64,000 bases of DNA. Origin: Erwinia oleae (GTDB lineage: Bacteria; Pseudomonadota; Gammaproteobacteria; Enterobacterales; Enterobacteriaceae). The translations under genes were made by a program, and so were the position numbers. The notes beneath the pieces are model-generated. The model searched no databases, was not told the origin of the DNA, and was given only the letters and a program-made list of their open reading frames with translations. Positions within the stretch are counted from its first letter, which is position 1. The number at the start of each line of letters is the position of its first letter. Below, piece by piece: positions 7,088 through 14,037 of this stretch. The stretch lies in assembly GCF_000770305.1 (NCBI RefSeq), contig NZ_JNVB01000020.1:1-64000 (forward strand). Direction: 5' to 3'.

Positions 7088-8404
7088 ATGAAAGTCGATA
7101 AAAAATCTTTAATCATTCTGGTTGCTCTCCTGACGGGAGGAAATGCTCAGGGTATTACTTTGCAACAGGCCGTTCTGGCTGCCAGCACGTATGACAGTGA
7201 GCTTGCCGCCGCCGCGAATCTGCACGATGCCGAAAGCCAAAAACGTATTCAGGGATTCTCGGGTCTTCTGCCTGAAATATCGCTATCAGGTAATTATTAT
7301 AAGCAGGATCAGCCGGACGCCTCTTACGCAGCGGGCGTTAAACGTCACAGTTATACGCTGAATATGACGCAGCCAATTTTTGATTTGGCGAAATACGCCA
7401 CCTGGCGCCGGGCCGATGCCTCAGCCGATCTGGCCGACATTACCTACATGTCAGCACAGCAAAAGCTGATTCAGGATGTCAGCAACGCGTGGTTCACCGT
7501 TATCTATTCCCGCAAACAACTTGCTACGTTACAGCAGGAAAAAAGAGCCTACGAGATCCAGTTAAATAAGGTTAAAACGGCGTTACAGGTTGGCGATGGC
7601 ACACAGCTCGATATTGATGAAGCGCAGGCAAATTTCGATCGCGCCATCGCTGAAATGCTTTCTGCTGAAAATGAGTTGAACAATGCCCATATTAATTTTT
7701 CCCGTATGACCGGCCTACCGGCCGAAGACATTCGGGAAGATAATATGCAGTGTCTTTTCCGTTCATCGAATGAGTCTCTTCAGAGCGCCCTTGAGCGGGC
7801 GGTACAAAAAAACCTAAATATCGTTGCCGCACGTCATCAGCTGGAAGAAGCGCGTTCAGATATCATCGCCACATCAGCAGCCCATCTGCCGGTGGTGTCG
7901 TTGCAGGCCAGCTACGGTGGAAACTGGAGCAGGGGAGAAAATGAAAACGTCTGGGATTCAATTTTTGGCACCACCAATAAAACCAAAAATACCTATGTTG
8001 GCGTTAACGTCTCTATTCCCATTTTTGCCGGGGGAAGACAGCTATCGCAAAGTTTCGAATCGCTAAGCCGTCGCGATCAGGCATTGCAACTGCTTGAGGA
8101 TGCACGCAGAAAAACCATTCAAAACACGCAGATGTCCTGGCTTGGCGTCAAAAATGGCCTTGAGAAAATCAATGCTTATAAAAGAGCCAGTGAATCGGCA
8201 AAAAAGAAACTGGCCTCAACCATCTTTGGTAAAGAGGTGGGCTTACGCACCCTGGTCGATCAGTTCAGCGCAGAAAGAGACCTGTTTAAATCTATGCAGG
8301 AGCTGACTGAAGCTGAAAATAATTTTCTTAAACAAAAAATTATATTAGCAGCCTCTACCGGTGATTTAGATTATTCGACATTAGATACCTATGTCTGTCA
8401 TTAA
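7088..8404 (+). CDS. TolC-family outer-membrane channel of a type I secretion system
   Basis: 438-residue outer-membrane efflux protein forming the exit duct of a type I exporter. The signal peptide covers about residues 1-22 (ending GGNAQG). The usual TolC architecture follows: long alpha-helical hairpin segments rich in Gln/Glu/Ala (ITLQQAVLAASTYDSELAAA, then later QEKRAYEIQLNKVKTALQVG) duplicated in two halves, with strand segments such as YVGVNVSIPIFAGG. The start at 7088 is chosen for its signal sequence; an in-frame ATG at 7070 overlaps the preceding gene. It is the first gene of the TolC-HlyD-ABC cassette, 21 bp upstream of the adaptor gene. It is not the housekeeping tolC, whose neighbours differ. 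Confidence 0.9.
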   Translation: MKVDKKSLIILVALLTGGNAQGITLQQAVLAASTYDSELAAAANLHDAESQKRIQGFSGLLPEISLSGNYYKQDQPDASYAAGVKRHSYTLNMTQPIFDLAKYATWRRADASADLADITYMSAQQKLIQDVSNAWFTVIYSRKQLATLQQEKRAYEIQLNKVKTALQVGDGTQLDIDEAQANFDRAIAEMLSAENELNNAHINFSRMTGLPAEDIREDNMQCLFRSSNESLQSALERAVQKNLNIVAARHQLEEARSDIIATSAAHLPVVSLQASYGGNWSRGENENVWDSIFGTTNKTKNTYVGVNVSIPIFAGGRQLSQSFESLSRRDQALQLLEDARRKTIQNTQMSWLGVKNGLEKINAYKRASESAKKKLASTIFGKEVGLRTLVDQFSAERDLFKSMQELTEAENNFLKQKIILAASTGDLDYSTLDTYVCH

Positions 8405-8425
8405 CAATAAATAAGCAGAAGAGAT

Positions 8426-9685
8426 ATGAGTAACAAATTATTCAGGGACGAAGCCCTCGAAGCAAATCGCTCCAAAGCTATAGGCCGCGTTGCGCTTTAT
8501 TGCCCACCTTACAGATGGATTCAAATTGGGCTGGTTGCGGTTATCACGCTTGTTGTTATCGCATTTTGTATTTTCAGCAGCTATACCAAACGTGAAACGG
8601 CCAGGGGCTCTTTGCTGCCGGTTGATGGCGTCATGAACATTATGGCGATGAATAATGGCACCATTGTTGATCTGAAAATGCATGAAGGTCAGCTGGTTAA
8701 AAAAGGTGACGTGCTGGCGACGATTTCTTCAGAAGTAGAAACAAAGCTTGGGCAAACGCGTGAAATGATCGCCGAGCAGCTCAACAGACAATATGAGGGT
8801 ATGCAAAATGAATTGAAAGACCTTCAAACTCTGCATGAGGAGACAGTGAAGGGGCTGAAAGTCAAAGAAAAAATGCTTCAGGATCAGCTGGCACAGTTGA
8901 CAAAGATGCACACACAGCGCGTCGCACATGTTGATATTGCAAGAAAACAGGTCAATAAATTCATCCAAATGCGTGATAAAGGCTATGCCTCGAATACGCA
9001 GGTTGAACAGCAGCAATCAGCGCTTCTGGATGCAGAATTCAGGCTGCTGGATGTTAACAGGCAGCGTATTGATGCGCAGCAGCAGCTTACCCAGACCCGC
9101 CAGCAAATGCGTGAGCAACCTGTTAATACCCGCAACAAACAAAATGAGATTGAACGCCAGATCTCAAGTATTCGTCAGTCACGTGTGGAAAATGAGTCGC
9201 GCCGTTCAATTATTGTTACCGCGCCAGAAGACGCGCTGGTCGGCTCCGTGTTGGTAAAACCCGGACAGATAGTCAATGCGGGTCAGTCTGTTGCTTCACT
9301 TCTGCCTGAAAACGGCAATCTCCAGGCACGTATTATGGTCAGCAGCCGGGCGATTGGATTTATTAAACCGGGGCAAGCGGTCATCCTGCGCTATCAGGCG
9401 TTTCCGTATCAAAAATTTGGCCAGCAGTATGGAAAAGTCGCGGAAATTTCTCGCGTCTCACTCTCTCCGCAGGAAGTGTCTCATATCACCGGTGATTTGC
9501 AGGTTCAGGAGTCTTTTTATCAGGTCAGAGTAGAACTGGATAAACAGTCAATCAGCGCCTACGGCCAGGAAGTTAAATTACAACCCGGTGGTGCGTTAGA
9601 GGCCGACTTCGTTATTGATAAGCGTCATTTGTATGAGTGGGTTCTTGAACCTTTATATGCCTTGGGTCGTCACGCTTCTATTTAA
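8426..9685 (+). CDS. HlyD/CvaA-type periplasmic adaptor
   Basis: 419-residue membrane fusion protein linking the inner-membrane ABC exporter to the TolC-like channel. A short cytoplasmic N-terminus is followed by one membrane helix at about residues 32-52 (IQIGLVAVITLVVIAFCIF). Then come a lipoyl-type half (MHEGQLVKKGDVLATI), a long Gln-rich coiled-coil hairpin (about 105-235), the second lipoyl half (VKPGQIVNAGQSVASLLPE) and a beta-barrel C-terminal domain. Size and order match CvaA of the colicin V exporter. It lies between the TolC-like gene and the C39 ABC gene on one strand, so the three probably form one complex. Confidence 0.92.
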   Translation: MSNKLFRDEALEANRSKAIGRVALYCPPYRWIQIGLVAVITLVVIAFCIFSSYTKRETARGSLLPVDGVMNIMAMNNGTIVDLKMHEGQLVKKGDVLATISSEVETKLGQTREMIAEQLNRQYEGMQNELKDLQTLHEETVKGLKVKEKMLQDQLAQLTKMHTQRVAHVDIARKQVNKFIQMRDKGYASNTQVEQQQSALLDAEFRLLDVNRQRIDAQQQLTQTRQQMREQPVNTRNKQNEIERQISSIRQSRVENESRRSIIVTAPEDALVGSVLVKPGQIVNAGQSVASLLPENGNLQARIMVSSRAIGFIKPGQAVILRYQAFPYQKFGQQYGKVAEISRVSLSPQEVSHITGDLQVQESFYQVRVELDKQSISAYGQEVKLQPGGALEADFVIDKRHLYEWVLEPLYALGRHASI

Positions 9686-9716
9686 TTATTAAATTTATAT
9701 TCAGGTTCAGACTATT

Positions 9717-11843
9717 ATGAAATTTTTGAAAGACCTCCAGTTTTCATGGCGAAAGAAATTACCGGTCCTGCACCAGACGCAGGCGGCGGAATGTGGGTTA
9801 ACCTGCGTGGGTATGATTGCAGGCTATTATGGCCATCAGACCGACATGATTACGCTGCGTCGGGCACATACGACGTCATTGAAAGGCGCCACGCTGGCCG
9901 ATGTTATGCAGATCGCCAACAATATGGGGCTTTCCAGCCGCGCGCTGCGACTGGAGCTGGACGAGCTGGATAAGCTTCAGCTTCCCTGCATCCTTCACTG
10001 GGACATGAACCATTTTGTGGTACTGAAAAGCGTATCAAAAAACAAAATTGTTCTGCACGATCCTGCCCGCGGCAAGCGTGAAGTGCCGATGGATGAAGTT
10101 TCAGAATCGTTCACCGGCGTTGCGCTTGAGCTCTACCCAAACTGTAATTTCGAACAAAAAAGCGAAAAAACGCGCCTGTCGATGATGAAGCTGATTGGCA
10201 ATGTCTCTGGCATTGGTTCGGCATTCGTGCAGGTCATGGTGCTGTCCGTCGCCCTGGAAGTTTTCGGGTTGATGTCACCTTTTTATATGCAATGGGTTAT
10301 GGATCATGTGCTGGTGGCGGGCGACAGAGATCTGCTGTTCTTGCTCGGCACCGCGTTTATCTGTGTTATTCTGCTGCAAACAGCCATATCCGCATTACGT
10401 TCCTGGGTCACCACATGGTTTTCCAGCCTGCTTAGCGTGCAATGGTCAACCAATATCTGTACCCATCTGCTTGGCTTACCGATGTCCTATTTTCAGGAAA
10501 GGCATATCGGCGATATTATTTCGCGTTTTGGATCTATCGGTACGATTCAAAATACGCTGACGACGCGCTTTATCAGCTCGATCCTTGATGGCGTGATGGC
10601 AATAATCACCCTGTTTGTCCTGTTCAGCTACAACGTTACCTTGACCTACATCGTGCTGGCGACGGTTGCTATTTATACCCTGCTCAGAGCCATTTCGTTT
10701 CGTCCTTTCCGCCAGGCGAATGAGGATCAGATGATCGCGTCGGCTAAAGCGCAGTCGCAGCTTCTTGAGTCGATTCGCGGCATGCAGGCGGTGAAACTTA
10801 ACAATAAAGAGGGAATTCGTGTTTCAAGTTATGCCAGCGAACTGGTGCAGGTCACTAACAAAGGCATAAACATTCAACGATTGTCGATATTCTTTGGCAT
10901 CCTTCAGGGGCTGACATCGGGAATAAGCCGAATTGTTCTTATCTGGCTGGCGGCTATTCAGGTACTGGATGGCAATTTTTCTGGCGGTATGCTGGTGGCG
11001 TTTATCAGTTTTTCCGATCAGTTTATTGGCCGCATGACTGGCCTGGTTGACGCCGTCATTGATTTTTCGATGCTTCGTCTGCATGGCGAACGTCTGGCAG
11101 ATATTGTGCTTACGGAAACCGAAGAAGATACTGAAAGTCTGGTAGCGCTGGAAAAAAACAACCAGCCTTGTCGTGTTGAAATCAAAAATATTAACTTTCG
11201 CTACTCTGAAAATGAACCTTTTATTCTTCATAACACCAGCTTTACTATTGAAGGCGGGGAGTCAGTCGCTATTGTTGGCCCCTCAGGTCAGGGTAAGAGT
11301 ACGTTAGCAAAAATTCTTTTGGGGCTGCTTCGCCCGGAATCAGGCGAGGTATGCATTAACGGCACGGATATTAAAAAGCTGGGAATGAAGCATTATCGCG
11401 ACCAGGTTGGCAGTGTCATGCAGGATGACATACTTTTCGCGGGTTCAATTATGGACAATATCTGCTTCTTTGATGCCAATTATAATGAAGAAAAAGCAAT
11501 GAAAGTGGCGCAGCTTGTCGAGATTCATGACGATATCATGCATATGCCAATGGGCTATAATAGTCTGGTCGGTGATATGGGCTCATCTTTATCAGGCGGA
11601 CAAATTCAGCGATTATTACTTGCTCGTGCAATCTACAGAGAGCCAAAAATCCTTATTCTTGATGAAGCGACAAGTCATCTCGACGTTGCCCGGGAAAGCG
11701 CCATCAACAAGGCTATCTCAGGCATGGACGTTACCCGAATCATTATTGCGCATCGCCCTGACACTATTAAGAGTGCTGACAGGATAATCTTTCTGGATAA
11801 AGGAATAATCCGAGAAGTATCCAAAGAGTCTCTGTTCCCGTGA
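9717..11843 (+). CDS. C39-peptidase-containing ABC exporter (CvaB-like)
   Basis: 708-residue bacteriocin-type exporter that both cleaves double-glycine leaders and exports the cargo. Residues 1-130 form the C39 cysteine peptidase with a complete catalytic set: Cys26 in AAECGLTC, His99 in DMNHFVVL and Asp115 in LHDPARG. Residues about 160-440 hold six membrane helices. The nucleotide-binding domain has Walker A GPSGQGKST, signature LSGGQIQR and Walker B ILILDEATSHLD. All motifs are intact, so it should be active. The two genes that follow encode small peptides with matching VSGG leaders, its likely substrates. Organisation matches the colicin V (cvaA-cvaB) system, but with a dedicated TolC-like protein. 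Confidence 0.95.
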   Translation: MKFLKDLQFSWRKKLPVLHQTQAAECGLTCVGMIAGYYGHQTDMITLRRAHTTSLKGATLADVMQIANNMGLSSRALRLELDELDKLQLPCILHWDMNHFVVLKSVSKNKIVLHDPARGKREVPMDEVSESFTGVALELYPNCNFEQKSEKTRLSMMKLIGNVSGIGSAFVQVMVLSVALEVFGLMSPFYMQWVMDHVLVAGDRDLLFLLGTAFICVILLQTAISALRSWVTTWFSSLLSVQWSTNICTHLLGLPMSYFQERHIGDIISRFGSIGTIQNTLTTRFISSILDGVMAIITLFVLFSYNVTLTYIVLATVAIYTLLRAISFRPFRQANEDQMIASAKAQSQLLESIRGMQAVKLNNKEGIRVSSYASELVQVTNKGINIQRLSIFFGILQGLTSGISRIVLIWLAAIQVLDGNFSGGMLVAFISFSDQFIGRMTGLVDAVIDFSMLRLHGERLADIVLTETEEDTESLVALEKNNQPCRVEIKNINFRYSENEPFILHNTSFTIEGGESVAIVGPSGQGKSTLAKILLGLLRPESGEVCINGTDIKKLGMKHYRDQVGSVMQDDILFAGSIMDNICFFDANYNEEKAMKVAQLVEIHDDIMHMPMGYNSLVGDMGSSLSGGQIQRLLLARAIYREPKILILDEATSHLDVARESAINKAISGMDVTRIIIAHRPDTIKSADRIIFLDKGIIREVSKESLFP

Positions 11844-11941
11844 AAATAGATTTTATTCTATTGCCCGGAATATTGCTCATCCATTAATATTCATACCGCA
11901 GCAAATAGTTTTACCACGAATAATAAATTAAGGAGATAAAA

Positions 11942-12256
11942 ATGCGTGAATTGCAACTTTGTGAAATCGATAACGTTTCTGGTGGTTCTTTTTTTAGTTC
12001 AGTAGGGGCGATGATTCTTGGTGGTCTTGCTGGTGCAACAACCGGCATGATGAAAGTAGGTATCGCTGGTGGTAATACCGGTGGCATTCTGGGCGTAGGC
12101 GTTATTGGCGCACTGGTTGGCGTCGTTTTGGGCTTGAGTTTTGGCGCAATTCAGGGCGGCATGTATGGTTTGGTAAACGACTGGGATAAGACGTTGGAAT
12201 TATTTAATAATCTTACCGAGCAGTGGATGGACCTGTTAAACAACAACCCTAAATAA
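11942..12256 (+). CDS. Double-glycine-leader peptide, class II microcin candidate
   Basis: 104-residue precursor. The first 15 residues (MRELQLCEIDNVSGG) are a canonical double-glycine leader and closely resemble the colicin V leader MRTLTLNELDSVSGG. Cleavage after GG would leave an 89-residue, Cys-free peptide. It starts with two Gly/Ala-rich hydrophobic segments full of GxxxG-like patterns (MILGGLAGATTGMM; GVGVIGALVGVVLGLSFGAI), followed by a more polar, Trp-containing tail. That fits a membrane-active microcin of the colicin V type. A strong AAGGAGATAAAA ribosome site precedes the ATG. It lies 98 bp after the exporter gene. Antibacterial activity is inferred; a role in adhesion or signalling is also possible. 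Confidence 0.85.
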   Translation: MRELQLCEIDNVSGGSFFSSVGAMILGGLAGATTGMMKVGIAGGNTGGILGVGVIGALVGVVLGLSFGAIQGGMYGLVNDWDKTLELFNNLTEQWMDLLNNNPK

Positions 12257-12268
12257 AAAGAATATAAA

Positions 12269-12520
12269 ATGAAATTACTTTCAAAATGTGATTCAAAAAA
12301 AGTTTCTGGTGGTAACCTGAGCAGCGACATCATGGATGCATTAAATCCGGGTCGTACACCATCTGAAAAAGGGGACTGGACGAGCCCTTCAACAATTGAT
12401 TCTCCGGCGATTGGCCAGGGTGATGTATTCGGTAAGATTTTTGTTGGCGTCGCTGCTGTTGCCGTCTCAATTTTTGCCGTAGGTTTGGGTGGGATTTTTA
12501 GCCTGTTCAACCGCAAGTAA
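12269..12520 (+). CDS. Second VSGG-leader small peptide
   Basis: 83-residue product starting MKLLSKCDSKKVSGG, another apparent double-glycine leader of 15 residues, though with a more basic, less canonical sequence than its neighbour. The mature part would be 68 residues: a polar, Pro/Ser/Asp-rich stretch, then one hydrophobic helix (IFVGVAAVAVSIFAVGLGGIFSLF) and a short basic end NRK. The start lies 12 nt after the previous gene with only a weak AAAAGAA site, suggesting translational coupling. It may be a second exported peptide acting with the first. The terminal membrane helix also leaves open an immunity role, but a leader would be odd for that. No family recognised. Confidence 0.75.
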   Translation: MKLLSKCDSKKVSGGNLSSDIMDALNPGRTPSEKGDWTSPSTIDSPAIGQGDVFGKIFVGVAAVAVSIFAVGLGGIFSLFNRK

Positions 12521-12580
12521 TCATATCTGATTGGTAATCTTATCAGTCATGATATCGATAGTGTAGTAACGCAAGGACCC

Positions 12581-12613
12581 GGTCTCAGAAGGTTTTTCTG
12601 AAACCGTTTTAGT
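12581..12613 (+). terminator. Possible terminator or attenuator before fimA
   Basis: GGTCTCAGAA and TTCTGAAACC can pair with one mismatch around a short loop, followed by CGTTTTAG. It lies between the peptide genes and the fimbrial major subunit and could separate the two transcription units or attenuate read-through. The T-run is short, so support is modest. Confidence 0.4.
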
Positions 12614-12643
12614 AATACTGAAAATATGTTTAAGGATTAACAA

Positions 12644-13201
12644 ATGAAAAAGACTCTTGTCGCATCTCTCATGACTGCCGCACTAGGCGTTGTATCATTC
12701 TCTTCATTCGCAGCACCTGCACCAGCAGGCACCATTACTATCAATGGTAAACTGACCGCTGCAACCTGTACTGTAAAAGTTAACAACAGCGCAACTGGCG
12801 ACGGCATCGTAAACCTGCCTACGCTGTCCACCAGCAAACTGGCTACCGCTGGCGCAACGGCTGGTGAAACCAATTTCCTGATCAAACTGAGCGCATGTAA
12901 CCCACAGACCGGTACCGTTCGTGCCTATTTTGAATCTGGCGCTAACGTTGATGCTGCTTCTGGTCGTCTGAACAACGCTGCTGCATCCGGCGGCGCTTCA
13001 AACGTACAGGTTGAGTTACTGACCGCTAATGCTGATGTTCTTGCAGCGGGTAACACCAGCCAGCGTGATGTTGAATCCAACAAAGTAACGCTGAATGCTG
13101 GCGCTGCCGATATGTCTTATATTGCTCGCTACTATGCAACTGGCGCAACCACCGCTGGCGATCTGCAGACTGCTGTAACGTATTCAATCGATTATAATTA
13201 A
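12644..13201 (+). CDS. Type 1-like fimbrial major subunit
   Basis: 185-residue pilin. A 23-residue signal peptide ends in SSFA-AP. The mature chain has the pilin hallmarks: GTITINGKLTAATCTVKVNN near the N-terminus with the first conserved Cys, a second Cys in LSACNPQTGTV forming the usual disulfide, and a C-terminal beta-strand ending with the penultimate Tyr (VTYSIDYN). Ala/Thr/Gly-rich, as FimA pilins are. AAGGAT lies just upstream of the ATG. It is the first gene of subunit-chaperone-usher-tip protein on one strand. Confidence 0.95.
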   Translation: MKKTLVASLMTAALGVVSFSSFAAPAPAGTITINGKLTAATCTVKVNNSATGDGIVNLPTLSTSKLATAGATAGETNFLIKLSACNPQTGTVRAYFESGANVDAASGRLNNAAASGGASNVQVELLTANADVLAAGNTSQRDVESNKVTLNAGAADMSYIARYYATGATTAGDLQTAVTYSIDYN

Positions 13202-13231
13202 TTTATTAATTATTAATTGATCATAACGTTT

Positions 13232-13254
13232 AATCGGGGAGATCCTCCCCGATT
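13232..13254 (+). terminator. Stem-loop after fimbrial subunit gene
   Basis: AATCGGGGAG and CTCCCCGATT form a perfect 10-bp stem with a 3-nt loop, followed by TATTTC. It sits between the major subunit and chaperone genes. Such elements in fimbrial operons act as partial terminators or 3' stabilisers, so that pilin mRNA exceeds chaperone/usher mRNA. Confidence 0.7.
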
Positions 13255-13272
13255 TATTTCGCAAGGATAGCG

Positions 13273-14010
13273 ATGAACATTCAAAGTAAAGTTAAATTAG
13301 CCCTCTCCATTATGCTTTTTTCACTCACTGCTCAGGTACATGCAACGGTTGTGCTTAACAGCACACGCGCTATCTATAACGAGAGTGAAAAAGAAGTTAT
13401 TGTTAAAATTGACAATAAGGGCGAAAAGCCTTCTCTGCTACAATCATGGATTGACACAGGCGATAAAGATAAAAAAGTAAGCCAGATTGATGTTCCTTTC
13501 ATCATTTCTCCGCCGGTGGTGCGTATTGAACCCGCTCAGGGGCAAAGCCTGCGTATTACATATACAGGGAACGAGCTGCCCGCCGACCGTGAAAGCGTTT
13601 TTTGGTTAAATGTATTAGATATTCCCCCCCAAGCCGAATCAAGCTCATCGAATGTCATGCAAATGGCCTTTCGCACACGTATCAAGCTCTTTTTTCGACC
13701 TGACGCTATCAGAGAAACCACATTTATCGATGCCACAGATTTGATTTCATGGCGTGATAGCGGAAGAAAAGAGGGTGCTTACAGTATTATCGATATTATT
13801 AACAGCTCCCCATTACATATGACCTTGTCTACCATTGAAGTCAGACAGGGAGAGAAGAAAACAGAATCTATCACTGGAAATATGGTAGCGCCATTTTTAA
13901 GCGAATCATACAAAATTAAAACGTCATCGCTGAAAAATGACCCGCATCTTTTCGCAAGCTACATCAACGATCATGGTGTAGTGACGCTAAAAGAAATCAA
14001 AAAAGATTAG
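13273..14010 (+). CDS. Periplasmic fimbrial chaperone
   Basis: 245-residue PapD/FimC-type chaperone that donates a strand to pilins in the periplasm. The signal peptide ends around VHA. The two immunoglobulin-like domains show the family pattern: NSTRAIYNESEKEVIVKIDNKGEKPSLLQSWID, the PFIISPPVVRIEPAQGQSLRI motif, ESVFWLNVLDIPP, and RTRIKLFFRP with the conserved Arg/Lys of the subunit cleft. AAGGA lies upstream. It lies between subunit and usher genes; the usher start follows within 30 bp. Confidence 0.95.
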   Translation: MNIQSKVKLALSIMLFSLTAQVHATVVLNSTRAIYNESEKEVIVKIDNKGEKPSLLQSWIDTGDKDKKVSQIDVPFIISPPVVRIEPAQGQSLRITYTGNELPADRESVFWLNVLDIPPQAESSSSNVMQMAFRTRIKLFFRPDAIRETTFIDATDLISWRDSGRKEGAYSIIDIINSSPLHMTLSTIEVRQGEKKTESITGNMVAPFLSESYKIKTSSLKNDPHLFASYINDHGVVTLKEIKKD

Positions 14011-14037
14011 ACCAAAAAACATTCAGGGATGATGTCT

